64,000 bases of DNA from Blautia sp. XA-2221 (GCF_028767025.1 NZ_JAJQXX010000007.1:62001-126000); one strand, 5' to 3'. Positions 14,950-23,681 are shown, counted from the first letter of the stretch. The notes: generated from the letters alone by a model not told the origin. Numbers and translations: made by a program.

Positions 14950-16287
14950 ATGAGATTTACGGAGATTCTGGATATTGATGTAAACAGCAAAAAGGTAATT
15001 TCCGTTGTGGGAGGCGGGGGAAAAACAAGCCTGATCTTCCGGCTTACAGAGGAACTGGTGTCGCTTGGTAAAACAGTCATTGTCACTACGACCACTCATA
15101 TGGCTTTTGAGCCGGAGCGGTCTTTTGCCAAAGATGGGGAGATTAAAAAAGTCAGAGAAAATCTCAAGAAATCCGGGTATACGGTAGCTGCCTGTATGGA
15201 AAAACAGAAAGAAAAAAACAGAGAACTGTTTACAGGCAAGATCCAGGGACTTCCGAAAAGACGTCTTGGGGAGTTAAAAAAAGAGTGTGATATAATCCTT
15301 ATTGAGGCAGACGGAGCTAAACGTCTGCCTCTGAAGATTCCGGCAGCCTGGGAACCGGTGATTCCGGAGATGACAGATCTTGTGATCGGTGTAATCGGTC
15401 TGGACAGTCTGGGAAAACCAGTCAAAGATACGGCTTTCCGTCCGGAATCAGTAGCGAAATTTCTGGGAAAATATCCGGAGGAAAAAGTTACAGAAGAAGA
15501 TATCATACGGATTGCAGAATCGGTTCAGGGACTTCGTAAGTCGGTGGGCCACAGAGCATTTCGTGTGTTTCTGAATAAAGCGGATGTTCTCTGTGACAGG
15601 AGTCTGCCGGATAAAATAGTGCAACGACTGAAAAAAGACAGTATTCAGGCAGCATATGGAAGCCTCAGACGAAATATATCCATTGTTGTTCTGGCGGCGG
15701 GAAACAGCAGGAGATTTGGCAGCAATAAGCTGTTTTTCCCCATAGACGGTGTCCCTATGTATCTGAATACACTTCAGAAGGTACTTCAGGTACAGAAAAA
15801 GCTGAAACACAGAATTTCTTCTGTAATTCTTGTAACCCAGTACCCGGAAATCAAAAAAAATGCAGAAGCTCTTGGAGTCAGAGTGGTATGGAATTTCCAT
15901 TCGGAAGAGGGAATTTCTTCATCTATGAAACTTGGACTACTGGAAGCGATCAAAGAGAATCCTCAGACTTACAATTTGCCTTCCTGTATACAAAACGATG
16001 CCTGCCTTTTTCTGGTGGCAGATCAGCCATGGATCAGGCCTGATACTATAGAAGCTCTGATTCAGACTTTTGTGTATTCCGAGCGGGGTATGGCTGCGGC
16101 AGCAAAAAACGGACAGCCGGGGAATCCCTGCGTTTTTTCCGGAAAATATTACTCTGAGCTTCTTGCGTTGAAAGGCGACACCGGAGGAAAAAAGGTAATG
16201 AAAAGGCATCCGGAGGATGTAATCCTTTTGGAAGTTGAGGATAAAAAAGAGCTTACAGATATGGATATTCCTCCAGATATTTCATAA
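14950..16287 (+). CDS. yqeC-ygfJ: Fusion of selenium cofactor protein YqeC and molybdenum cofactor nucleotidyltransferase YgfJ/MocA
   Basis: 445-residue two-domain protein. Residues 1 to about 235 are a YqeC-type P-loop domain (GGGGKTS at 21-27, then TTTTHMAFE). From about 243 a MobA-like nucleotidyltransferase domain begins with IVVLAAGNSRRFGSNKL and continues with LVADQPWIRPDTIEAL, GNPCVFSG and GDTGGKKVM. In E. coli these are the separate genes yqeC and mocA (ygfJ). MocA makes the cytidylylated molybdenum cofactor used by the xanthine oxidase family; YqeC is a selenium-linked accessory protein of unknown chemistry. I chose ATG 14950 because GAGGGA sits 7 bases upstream; a TTG 15 bases earlier is possible. 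The gap after yqeB is 112 bases. Confidence 0.9.
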   Translation: MRFTEILDIDVNSKKVISVVGGGGKTSLIFRLTEELVSLGKTVIVTTTTHMAFEPERSFAKDGEIKKVRENLKKSGYTVAACMEKQKEKNRELFTGKIQGLPKRRLGELKKECDIILIEADGAKRLPLKIPAAWEPVIPEMTDLVIGVIGLDSLGKPVKDTAFRPESVAKFLGKYPEEKVTEEDIIRIAESVQGLRKSVGHRAFRVFLNKADVLCDRSLPDKIVQRLKKDSIQAAYGSLRRNISIVVLAAGNSRRFGSNKLFFPIDGVPMYLNTLQKVLQVQKKLKHRISSVILVTQYPEIKKNAEALGVRVVWNFHSEEGISSSMKLGLLEAIKENPQTYNLPSCIQNDACLFLVADQPWIRPDTIEALIQTFVYSERGMAAAAKNGQPGNPCVFSGKYYSELLALKGDTGGKKVMKRHPEDVILLEVEDKKELTDMDIPPDIS

Positions 16288-16372
16288 AATCAGGAATATG
16301 GACAATATTTTTGGAAACCAGGTAAAACAAATGAAATCCACATTATTACAGCATATTTTCTGTTGATTTTCC

Positions 16373-16401
16373 TTGTATTTTAAGGCAAAAACAGTTATAC
16401 T
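16373..16401 (+). promoter_or_regulatory. Candidate promoter of the BMC shell genes
   Basis: TTGTAT at 16373-16378, a 17-base spacer and TATACT at 16396-16401, about 55 bases before the first shell gene. This suggests that the shell genes can be transcribed apart from the maturation genes. Confidence 0.5.
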
Positions 16402-16455
16402 TAAAATAAATACAATAAAAGAGAAAGTTCTTGATGTTTCATCATGGGAGGTATT

Positions 16456-16755
16456 ATGGCAAAAAATTACAATGGTATGGCAGTGGGAGTATTTGAACTG
16501 GATAATCTGGTTGCCTGCTTTGTGGCTCTTGACGCTGCAGCCAAAGCAGCAAATGTAACAATCCAGAGTGTGGAGCGTAATCGATTGAAAAGTGGCGCCT
16601 GCGTGAAAATGAGAGGCTCTGTTTCCGATGTGAACGCGGCTATGGAAGTGGCTCTTGAGGCGGCAAAGCCTCTGGGACAGGTGGTAAGTCATACAGTGAT
16701 CGCGTCTCCTGCACCTGACACAGAAACAGCCCTGGCAATGACAGTAAATAAATAA
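16456..16755 (+). CDS. Bacterial microcompartment shell protein, BMC-H (hexamer) type
   Basis: 99-residue single BMC-domain protein. The order of elements matches PduA/EutM/CsoS1 proteins: a GMAVGVFELDNLVACFVALDA start, AAKAANVTIQSVE, a K-M-RG segment (CVKMRGSVSDVNAAMEVA) and a final VVSHTVIASP. Such proteins form cyclic hexamers that tile protein shells around enzymes handling reactive or volatile intermediates. GGGAGG lies just before ATG 16456; an ATG 12 bases earlier is inside that site and less likely. The tail after VIASP is short. It sits 168 bases after the molybdenum/selenium cofactor genes and 22 bases before a second shell gene. No EutN/CcmL-type vertex gene is nearby. Family call is from sequence; what it encloses is inference. 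Confidence 0.87.
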   Translation: MAKNYNGMAVGVFELDNLVACFVALDAAAKAANVTIQSVERNRLKSGACVKMRGSVSDVNAAMEVALEAAKPLGQVVSHTVIASPAPDTETALAMTVNK

Positions 16756-16777
16756 TTGATAAAGTGAGGAAATTATT

Positions 16778-17071
16778 ATGAGATACGGAGCATTCGGACT
16801 GGTAGAGGTTCTGGGAAGCAGCAATGCGATTCTGGTGATCGACCAGATGCTGAAAACATCAGAGGTATCTTTTCGTACCTGGAATACAAAATGCGGCGGT
16901 CATACAACTGTGTTTTTAAGTGGAGATGTAGCGGCGGTTACGGCAGCGGTAGACAGTGTAAAAGGAAATCCGCCCTGTGAGATCATTGCATCGGCAGTAA
17001 TCTCCAATCCTTCCGAGGAGGCTGTGCGCCTGGTGGAAGAGGAAGCGGCCAAGCATGCTTCCGCAAAATAA
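16778..17071 (+). CDS. Second bacterial microcompartment shell protein, BMC-H type
   Basis: 97-residue single BMC-domain protein: YGAFGLVEVLGSSNAILVID, MLKTSEVSFRTWN, KCGGHTTVFLSGDVAAVTAAVD, and EIIASAVISNPSEEAV. It differs clearly from the first shell protein, so the pair is not a recent duplication and may form distinct tiles or mixed layers. The CGGH segment replaces the usual positively charged or glycine-rich pore-side segment and could place cysteine and histidine near the pore; that is inference. It ends 81 bases before a strong bidirectional terminator that separates the plus-strand enzyme genes from the minus-strand ygeXYW genes. Confidence 0.87.
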   Translation: MRYGAFGLVEVLGSSNAILVIDQMLKTSEVSFRTWNTKCGGHTTVFLSGDVAAVTAAVDSVKGNPPCEIIASAVISNPSEEAVRLVEEEAAKHASAK

Positions 17072-17152
17072 ACGCAGGGGATAAGAGCAGATTCCGACAT
17101 TGAGAAGCTGTAAAGAATCTGTTTAAAAAAGAGTTTGCACAAGAAGAAAAAT

Positions 17153-17220
17153 AAACAGGAGTCCGGGGAAAGTTCTTTATTGGAATCGAACTTTCCCCGG
17201 ACTCCTGTTTTATTATTTTT
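17153..17220. terminator. Bidirectional terminator between shell genes and carbamate kinase
   Basis: Perfect 23-bp inverted repeat (17153-17175 with 17188-17210) around a 12-base loop; the core arms are GTCCGGGGAAAGTTC and GAACTTTCCCCGGAC. A-rich before and T-rich after (TATTATTTTTTT), so it can stop both converging transcripts. Confidence 0.93.
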
Positions 17221-17271
17221 TTGGGGGAAAATCAGGATATTTTGTACTGTTTTTCCCAGTAAAATAAAAAC

Positions 17272-18216
17272 TTATAAATGGATCAGGGTTCCTGTTTTTC
17301 CCTGGATTCCGTCTCTTGCTTTTTCAAGAAGAGTGATCATGGCTGTGCGGCCGGAGCCGGAGGAAGCAAAGTCCATAGCTGCCTGAACTTTTGGAAGCAT
17401 GGAGCCGGCAGCAAAATGACCTTCATTCACATATTTCTGCGCTTCTTCCACAGTGAGATCACTTAACCATTCTTCGTTTTCTTTGCCAAAATTAATGGCA
17501 ACCTTCTCCACAGCAGTAAGAATGATCAGCATATCTGCGCCCAGTTCCTTCGCCAGAAGACTGCTTGCAAAATCTTTATCAATAACAGCGGAAGCGCCTT
17601 TCAGATGATCGCCCTGAAGTGTGACCGGGATTCCGCCGCCGCCGCAGCAAATAACGATTTTGTTGGCATCTACCAGACTGTTGATAGCGTCCTGCTCCAC
17701 GATTTCGACAGGCTTTGGAGAAGCCACTACACGACGGTAACCGCGTCCGGCATCCTCTTTCGTGATATAACCATAAGTTTTTTCAGCGTGTTCTGCTTCT
17801 TCTTTGGACATAAAATGTCCAATGGGCTTACTGGGATTCTGGAAAGCAGGATCATCCGGATCTACCCGAACCTGGGTTACTACCGTAACAACCGGAGTGC
17901 GCACAAAACCTCTTTTGCGAAGCTCTTCTCGCAGTGCGTTCTGGAGATCATATCCAATGTAGGCCTGGCTCATTGCAACACATACCGAGAGAGGAGTGTT
18001 GGGCTGGTTGGAATCTTCACGGGAGAGAGCGGCCATGGCATTGTTGATCATGCCTACCTGGGGACCGTTTCCATGGACAACCACCACCTGGTGTCCGTCT
18101 TCGATCAGGTCACAGAGAGCCTTTGCCGTTGTTTTTACAGCCAGCATCTGCTCGGGCAGAGTGTTTCCAAGTGCATTGCCCCCCAGAGCAATGACAATAC
18201 GTTTCCGTTTATACAT
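17272..18216 (-). CDS. arcC: Carbamate kinase
   Basis: 314-residue amino-acid-kinase-family protein: IALGGNALGN at residues 9-18, VVVHGNGPQVG, CCGGGGIPV and the C-terminal GSMLPKVQAAMDF. The enzyme makes ATP from carbamoyl phosphate and ADP. In this setting (counterpart of E. coli yqeA) it would use carbamoyl phosphate released by YgeW. It is the last gene of the minus-strand set ygeX-ygeY-ygeW-arcC, separated from ygeW by 80 bases that contain a terminator-like hairpin, so its dose may be lower or conditional. A GGAGG site precedes the ATG. Other biosynthetic or arginine-pathway roles cannot be excluded by sequence alone. Confidence 0.92.
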   Translation of the reverse strand: MYKRKRIVIALGGNALGNTLPEQMLAVKTTAKALCDLIEDGHQVVVVHGNGPQVGMINNAMAALSREDSNQPNTPLSVCVAMSQAYIGYDLQNALREELRKRGFVRTPVVTVVTQVRVDPDDPAFQNPSKPIGHFMSKEEAEHAEKTYGYITKEDAGRGYRRVVASPKPVEIVEQDAINSLVDANKIVICCGGGGIPVTLQGDHLKGASAVIDKDFASSLLAKELGADMLIILTAVEKVAINFGKENEEWLSDLTVEEAQKYVNEGHFAAGSMLPKVQAAMDFASSGSGRTAMITLLEKARDGIQGKTGTLIHL

Positions 18217-18238
18217 GTAAAAACCTCCTGACTGGGAA

Positions 18239-18288
18239 AAAACAGCAGGGCCGTGCAGAACAATGCTCCACAGGCCCTGTCGTTTTTT
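18239..18288 (-). terminator. Terminator or attenuator between ygeW and carbamate kinase
   Basis: Arms CAGGGCC (18246-18252) and GGCCCTG (18273-18279), flanked by A-run and T-run on both sides, so it works in minus orientation with a T6 tail. It lies between two co-directional genes, so partial termination is likely. Confidence 0.65.
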
Positions 18289-18296
18289 GGAATGAT

Positions 18297-19490
18297 TTAT
18301 TTAAGGATTCTCGGAGCTGCTTTTACTTCCAGTTTTTTCAGGATATCCTGCGGTTTTTCAAATTTGGAAAGCAGGATCATAGCAGCAATGATATATGGTT
18401 TGAAGCTTGCTTCTTTGTAAAGCGGAATTCTGTAGCGGTCAAATACGCTTGCATCAACCTCGCCTGTCTCGCAGCTTACACCTGTGATATCAGCCGGCAG
18501 GCAGTGGAGATAAAGTGCTTTTCCGTCTTTTGTTGTTTTCATCAGTTCTTCTGTGCAGACCCAGTCTTTGTGATCTGCATTCTGAGCAAGAAGTTCTTTT
18601 TCCAGTTTGTCTATGCCGTCAAAATCACCCTCTGCATAAAGGTTTGTACGCTTTTCCATAGCTGCGAAAGGAGCCCAGCTCTTAGGATAAACGATATCAG
18701 CATCTTTGAACGCTTCTTCCATGCTGTTTGTCTTAGTAAAGGTACCGCCGGTAGCTTCGGCATTCTTTCTTGCGATTTCTTCAACCTCAGGCATTACATC
18801 ATAGCCTTCCGGATGAGCAAGAACAACATCCATGCCAAAACGTGTCATAAGACCGATCACACCCTGAGGAACAGAAAGTGGTTTTCCATAGGAAGGAGAG
18901 TAAGCCCATGTCATGGCAAGCTTTTTACCTTTCAGGTTCTCAACACCGCCAAACTCATGAATGATATGAAGCATATCTGCCATACACTGAGTTGGGTGAT
19001 CCACATCGCACTGAAGGTTTACAAGAGCAGGTCTCTGTTCAAGGATACCGTCTTTGTTTCCTTCTGTTACAGCGTCCATAAATTCTTTCTGATAAGCATG
19101 GCCTTTTCCGATGTACATATCGTCACGGATACCGATCACATCAGCCATAAAGGAAACCATGTTTGCTGTCTCACGGACTGTTTCGCCGTGAGCGATCTGA
19201 GATTTTTTCTCATCCAGATCCTGAACCTGAAGACCAAGAAGGTTACATGCAGAAGCAAAAGAAAAACGGGTTCTTGTGGAGTTGTCACGGAAGATAGAGA
19301 TTCCAAGACCGCTTTCGAATACCTTTGTGGAAATGTTGTTTTCTCTCATGAAACGGAGAGCGTCTGCAACAGTAAATACAGCCTCAAGCTCTTCATCTGT
19401 CTTATCCCATGTCCAGAAGAAGTCGTTGTTGTACATCTCTTTGAAATTCAGCGCATTTAATTTGTCAATATAGTCCTGTAAAGTTTTCAT
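18297..19490 (-). CDS. ygeW: Knotted carbamoyltransferase YgeW
   Basis: 397-residue member of the aspartate/ornithine carbamoyltransferase superfamily. The carbamoyl-phosphate motif STRTRF is at 71-76, DVDHPTQCMADML gives the second half of that site, and HCLPADI near 329 matches the transcarbamylase HCLP motif. The family has a knotted fold and an unknown physiological substrate in E. coli. Next to YgeX and carbamate kinase, a reasonable reading is phosphorolysis of a carbamoylated diaminopropionate-type compound to give carbamoyl phosphate. The AAAGGAGATC site precedes the ATG, and ygeY ends 48 bases upstream. Confidence 0.92.
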   Translation of the reverse strand: MKTLQDYIDKLNALNFKEMYNNDFFWTWDKTDEELEAVFTVADALRFMRENNISTKVFESGLGISIFRDNSTRTRFSFASACNLLGLQVQDLDEKKSQIAHGETVRETANMVSFMADVIGIRDDMYIGKGHAYQKEFMDAVTEGNKDGILEQRPALVNLQCDVDHPTQCMADMLHIIHEFGGVENLKGKKLAMTWAYSPSYGKPLSVPQGVIGLMTRFGMDVVLAHPEGYDVMPEVEEIARKNAEATGGTFTKTNSMEEAFKDADIVYPKSWAPFAAMEKRTNLYAEGDFDGIDKLEKELLAQNADHKDWVCTEELMKTTKDGKALYLHCLPADITGVSCETGEVDASVFDRYRIPLYKEASFKPYIIAAMILLSKFEKPQDILKKLEVKAAPRILK

Positions 19491-19538
19491 AAATGATCTC
19501 CTTTTTACATATAGATATTATTTTTATCTTTTTTATTT

Positions 19539-20849
19539 TTACTTACAGTAGGAAGCCGGAAGTGCTGCGTAAACAGCTGCACATCTTACCAGGTCGATCT
19601 TCCATGTTTTTTCATTTGGTGCATGAGCCTGTGCCTCTGCGCCAGGTCCGAATCCGATGCACGGGATTCCGTTACGTCCCATAATAGAAACGCCGTTTGT
19701 GGAGAAGGTCCATTTGTCTGTAAGAGGACGGGCTTTTCTCATAGCCTCTGTCTCTGCGTTTCCGAGTCTTGTTTCACCGTACAGATTTTTGTATGCATCT
19801 TCAAGAGCTTTTGTTACTTTGTGATCTTTCGGGATTGCCCATGTAGGGAAGTAGCACTCGATCTCATATACGCATCCTGTGTAGGACGGGCGGTCGTAGT
19901 TGTACATAGAAACTACAACATCATCTCCGTATTTCTTAACACTTGGAAGGTTACGGATCTCGTCAAGACAGCTTTCCCAGGTTTCTCCGAATGTCATACG
20001 TCTGTCAAGAGATACTGCACAGGAATCTGCAACTGCACAGCGGCTGGGAGAGGTGTAGAAGATCTGAGAGCAGGTAATGGTACCGCGCCCAAGGAATCTT
20101 GCTTCTTCCCAGTCAGGATTGTATTTCGGGTTCAGCATTTTTACCAGACCCTTGATTTCTGTTTCATCAGCGTCATCATTTTCATTAAGAGCACGTACAT
20201 CCTGAAGGATATCTGCCATTTTATAAATAGCGTTGTCGCCACGCTCAGGAGCAGAACCGTGGCAGGAAACACCTTTTACATCAACACGGATTTCCATACG
20301 TCCTCTCTGTCCTCTGTAGATACCGCCGTCAGTAGGCTCTGTGGAAACAACAAATTCCGGACGAACCTTGTCTTCGTTGATAATGTACTGCCAGCAGAGA
20401 CCGTCGCAGTCTTCTTCCTGAACAGTTCCCACTACCATGATCTTGCAGCCTTCCGGGATCAGATCAAGATCTTTCATGATCCTTGCACCGTAAACAGCAG
20501 ATACGATACCGCCGCACTGGTCAGACACGCCGCGTCCGCCGATTTCCTCGTCAGTCTCATAACCTTCATATGGATTGAAGTCCCAGTTTTCGATATTACC
20601 GATACCAACAGTGTCAATATGTGCATCGTAGGCAATAATCTTGTCGCCGGTTCCCATGTAGCCGATCACATTTCCCTGAGGATCGATGACAACCTCGTCA
20701 AAATCCAGTTTTTTCATTTCGGCAGCGATGGTTTCGATATGAGCTTTTTCATCGCAGCTTTCTCCGGGGTTTTTTACGATTGCTCTTAAAAACCTGGTCA
20801 TGTCCTCCAGATAGTTCTGAGCTGCTTCGTTAATTTTTGCGTAATTCAT
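19539..20849 (-). CDS. ygeY: YgeY family selenium metabolism-linked hydrolase (M20 peptidase family)
   Basis: 436-residue M20-family metallohydrolase. Metal-site motifs: DAHIDT at 75-80, SDQCGG near 110, and QEEDCDG near 145. The C-terminal end [14 protein letters not shown] carries the final metal-binding histidine. Related enzymes cleave amide or ureido bonds (deacetylases, carbamoylases), so hydrolysis of a ureido intermediate is a fair guess. I chose the start at 20849 because GGGAGGT lies 8 bases upstream; the frame continues 72 bases further without a ribosome site. It sits between ygeX and ygeW as in E. coli. Confidence 0.92.
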   Translation of the reverse strand: MNYAKINEAAQNYLEDMTRFLRAIVKNPGESCDEKAHIETIAAEMKKLDFDEVVIDPQGNVIGYMGTGDKIIAYDAHIDTVGIGNIENWDFNPYEGYETDEEIGGRGVSDQCGGIVSAVYGARIMKDLDLIPEGCKIMVVGTVQEEDCDGLCWQYIINEDKVRPEFVVSTEPTDGGIYRGQRGRMEIRVDVKGVSCHGSAPERGDNAIYKMADILQDVRALNENDDADETEIKGLVKMLNPKYNPDWEEARFLGRGTITCSQIFYTSPSRCAVADSCAVSLDRRMTFGETWESCLDEIRNLPSVKKYGDDVVVSMYNYDRPSYTGCVYEIECYFPTWAIPKDHKVTKALEDAYKNLYGETRLGNAETEAMRKARPLTDKWTFSTNGVSIMGRNGIPCIGFGPGAEAQAHAPNEKTWKIDLVRCAAVYAALPASYCK

Positions 20850-20948
20850 TGTAAATACCTCCCATAATAAATCAGTTGATAAAATTTTAAAATTGTTTCG
20901 TATCAGTGCTTGGATGATCACTGTAAAGAGCAGGCTGATATCCGTCAG

Positions 20949-22178
20949 TTATTTGCTGAGAGATTCCTCTGTTCCATAAAGTCCGTCCCACACGATCTCA
21001 CGGTAGCGCACCGGATCGGTATCTCCCTCTGTGGAGATTACAAGGACGTTGGAGTTTTCATCAAGCTTCAGGGCCTTTTTCAAATCTTCTGCATCTTTAT
21101 CATGAAGGGCGGTGTAGCAGAGACCGAGAGGCACGGAGCCTGATTCTCCGGAGACAATATGCGGATCTCCCTCAAGCGGGTTTGCATAGATTCTGGTAGC
21201 TTTTGCGCTCATCCAGTCCGGACAGGATGCAAATACTGTTACATGATTTCTTAAAATGTCCCATCCAATGGTGTTTCCTTCACCACAGGCAAGACCGGCC
21301 ATGATAGTCTGAAGATCTCCGGTTACGTTTACAAGTTCGCCGGTTTTCTTTTCGGCTGAGCGATACAGACAGTCTGCTGCGCCTGCTTCGCATACAACCA
21401 TTATCGGAGGATTCTCTTTATATTTGTGAGCGAAATAGCCAACCACTGCTCCGGCAAGAGAACCAACGCCTGCCTGCACAAATACATGAGTGGGACGTTC
21501 TACGCCCTGTTCCTTTAACTGCTGATCGGCCTCCATGACCATGGTTCCATAACCCTGCATGATCCAGGAAGGAATTTCTTCATAACCGTCCCAGGCAGTA
21601 TCCTGGACAATGATGCCATGTTCTGTTTTTGCAGCCTCGGCAGCAGCCATTCTTACACAGTCATCATAGTTGCATTCCTCAATGGTAACAGTTGCGCCTT
21701 CTTTGGCAATGTTGTCAAATCTTGTTTTGGTTGTTCCCTTTGGCATTCTTACTACAGCCTTCTGTCCAAGGCGGTTGGCAGCCCATGCAACTCCACGTCC
21801 GTGATTTCCGTCTGTGGCAGTAAAGAAGGTTGCCTGACCGAATTCTTCTCTCAGTTTATCGGAAGAGAGTACATTGTAGGGCAGATCGCTGATATCCCGT
21901 CCAAGCTCTTTTGCTATGTAGCATCCCATGGCGTAGGAGCCGCCCAGCACCTTGAATGCGTTCAGACCAAAACGATAGGATTCATCTTTGCAGAAAATAT
22001 TTTTTACACCCAGATAAGATGCCAGAGAAGAAAGCTTCTGAAGGGGCGTCACGGTATACTGGGGAAAGCTTTTGTGAAATTCATTTGCTTTTTTTACATT
22101 TTCCTCGGACATTAATTCAAGGAAAGTATCGTCGGATTTCGGAACTTCATTAAGCGTCCATTTTAATCCTTCAGTCAT
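20949..22178 (-). CDS. ygeX: Diaminopropionate ammonia-lyase
   Basis: 409-residue PLP enzyme of the tryptophan synthase beta fold. The Schiff-base lysine is K76 in GLNAFKVLGG, and the phosphate-binding glycine-rich loop follows later. TDGNHGRGVAWAA is the usual N-terminal loop of the family. It converts 2,3-diaminopropionate to pyruvate and two ammonia, the step feeding purine-derived carbon into central metabolism. It is the first gene of the minus-strand set, with AAGGAGGG before the ATG. Its promoter faces away from that of the DUF1015 gene. The match to E. coli YgeX is strong in length and motifs. Confidence 0.94.
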   Translation of the reverse strand: MTEGLKWTLNEVPKSDDTFLELMSEENVKKANEFHKSFPQYTVTPLQKLSSLASYLGVKNIFCKDESYRFGLNAFKVLGGSYAMGCYIAKELGRDISDLPYNVLSSDKLREEFGQATFFTATDGNHGRGVAWAANRLGQKAVVRMPKGTTKTRFDNIAKEGATVTIEECNYDDCVRMAAAEAAKTEHGIIVQDTAWDGYEEIPSWIMQGYGTMVMEADQQLKEQGVERPTHVFVQAGVGSLAGAVVGYFAHKYKENPPIMVVCEAGAADCLYRSAEKKTGELVNVTGDLQTIMAGLACGEGNTIGWDILRNHVTVFASCPDWMSAKATRIYANPLEGDPHIVSGESGSVPLGLCYTALHDKDAEDLKKALKLDENSNVLVISTEGDTDPVRYREIVWDGLYGTEESLSK

Positions 22179-22238
22179 GTAAAATCCCTCCTTAAAAAAT
22201 CTGTTTCACACTTATTATTTATTACTTTTGTTAAATCT

Positions 22239-22266
22239 ATCATATCATAAATAATGAATTTTGCAA
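22239..22266 (-). promoter_or_regulatory. Promoter of ygeX-ygeY-ygeW-arcC
   Basis: On the minus strand: TTGCAA (22266-22261), 16-base spacer, TATGAT (22244-22239). The region is AT-rich and shared with the divergent DUF1015 promoter. Confidence 0.5.
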
Positions 22267-22313
22267 TAGAAAATACAAAAATTTTTAGGTTTTTCAAAAA
22301 ATATTTAGCAACA

Positions 22314-22342
22314 TTGAAAAGACAGGGTTCCTGTGTTAAAAT
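22314..22342 (+). promoter_or_regulatory. Promoter of the DUF1015 gene with a palindrome in the spacer
   Basis: TTGAAA (22314-22319), 17-base spacer, TAAAAT (22337-22342) preceded by TGT. The spacer contains ACAGG-GTT-CCTGT, an inverted repeat that could be an operator. Confidence 0.55.
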
Positions 22343-22386
22343 CAACATATATTTTGACAGTGAAATTAAGGAGGAGGACAGTTATT

Positions 22387-23631
22387 ATGGCAGTTTTTCA
22401 GGCATTTCGGGCATTGCGTCCCACACCGGAAAAAGCAGAGTGTGTGGCATCGCTTCCATACGATGTGGTAAGAGAGGAGGAAGCCCGTGTAACAGGCGGG
22501 AAAAATCCTTTTTCGTTTCTTCATGTGGACCGGGCTGAGATCGATCTTCCGGAAGGGATTGATCCATATGACAACAGTGTTTATGAAAAGGCAAAAGAAA
22601 ATCTTCAGGACATGGAAGAAACAGGGACCCTGATCCAGGATGAAAAACCCTGTTACTATATTTATGAGCTGACAAGAAGAGGAAAAGTTCAGACAGGCAT
22701 TGCAGGCTGCTGCTGGGTAGATGACTATCTGAACGGAGTGGTAAAAAAACATGAGCTTACCAGAGAAACTAAGGAGCAGGACCGTATCCGTCATGTGGAT
22801 ACCTGCAACGCCAATACAGGACCTGTTTTTATGGCGTGCACATATACAGAACCGCTTCTTGCGCTGATGGATAACTGGAAAAAAGAACATGAGCCTGTTT
22901 ATGATTTTGTCACAGAAGATGAGATTGGTCACAGAGTGTGGGTGATAGATGGGGAGCCAGAGTCGGAGCTTATCAAAAAAGAATTTGGAGAGATTCCTTC
23001 TATTTATATCGCAGATGGTCATCACCGTGCCGCATCAGCAGTCAAAGTGGCACTGAAAAGAAGAGAGGAATATCCTGATTATACAGGTGAGGAAGAGTTT
23101 AATTATTTTCTTTCCGTGGTATTTCCTGCGGATCAGCTTACAATTCTTTCCTATAACCGGGTGGTGAAGGATCTGAACGGTGTGGCGGAAAAAGCATTTG
23201 TAGGAAGTCTGAAATTTAATTTTGAGCTGATGGTTATGCCCGGATTTCCATGTAAACCGGTAGAAAAGCATTGCATGGGCATGTATGTGGGAGGAGAATG
23301 GTATCACCTGAAAGCCTGGGAGGATGTCTGGCAGGATCAAGATGCTGTAGGACAGCTGGATGTTTCTCTTTTGCAGGATAAGGTACTTGCTCCTGTTCTG
23401 GGGATTCAGGATCCCAGGACAGATGAGAGAATCCGTTTTGTAGGGGGAAATCATAAATTACGGGAGCTTCAGGAAATGGCAGATGAGACAGGAGGCGTGG
23501 CGTTTGCCCTGTATCCTACGTCCATGGAGGAACTGATGCAGATCGCAGATGAAGGCAGGCTGATGCCGCCAAAATCCACATGGTTTGAGCCAAAGCTGAG
23601 AAGCGGACTTTTTATTCATAAACTTTCCTGA
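22387..23631 (+). CDS. DUF1015 family protein
   Basis: 414-residue cytoplasmic protein of the DUF1015 family. Family traits seen: the start VFQAFRALRPTPEKA, CVASLPYDVV, HELTRETKEQDRIRH and IADGHHRAASAVK, the last resembling the HHR motif of ParB/sulfiredoxin-like nucleotide-binding folds. No established biochemical role is known to me; in other Clostridia such genes often sit near serine biosynthesis. Here it is divergent from ygeX and inside the purine island, which may be meaningful or accidental. ATG 22387 has a TAAGGAGGAGGA site upstream; the 54 bases of open frame before it lack one. Confidence 0.82.
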   Translation: MAVFQAFRALRPTPEKAECVASLPYDVVREEEARVTGGKNPFSFLHVDRAEIDLPEGIDPYDNSVYEKAKENLQDMEETGTLIQDEKPCYYIYELTRRGKVQTGIAGCCWVDDYLNGVVKKHELTRETKEQDRIRHVDTCNANTGPVFMACTYTEPLLALMDNWKKEHEPVYDFVTEDEIGHRVWVIDGEPESELIKKEFGEIPSIYIADGHHRAASAVKVALKRREEYPDYTGEEEFNYFLSVVFPADQLTILSYNRVVKDLNGVAEKAFVGSLKFNFELMVMPGFPCKPVEKHCMGMYVGGEWYHLKAWEDVWQDQDAVGQLDVSLLQDKVLAPVLGIQDPRTDERIRFVGGNHKLRELQEMADETGGVAFALYPTSMEELMQIADEGRLMPPKSTWFEPKLRSGLFIHKLS

Positions 23632-23681
23632 AAAAAAGATAAGATCACAACAGAGAACAGATTGACAGAAGAGAGAAATTA

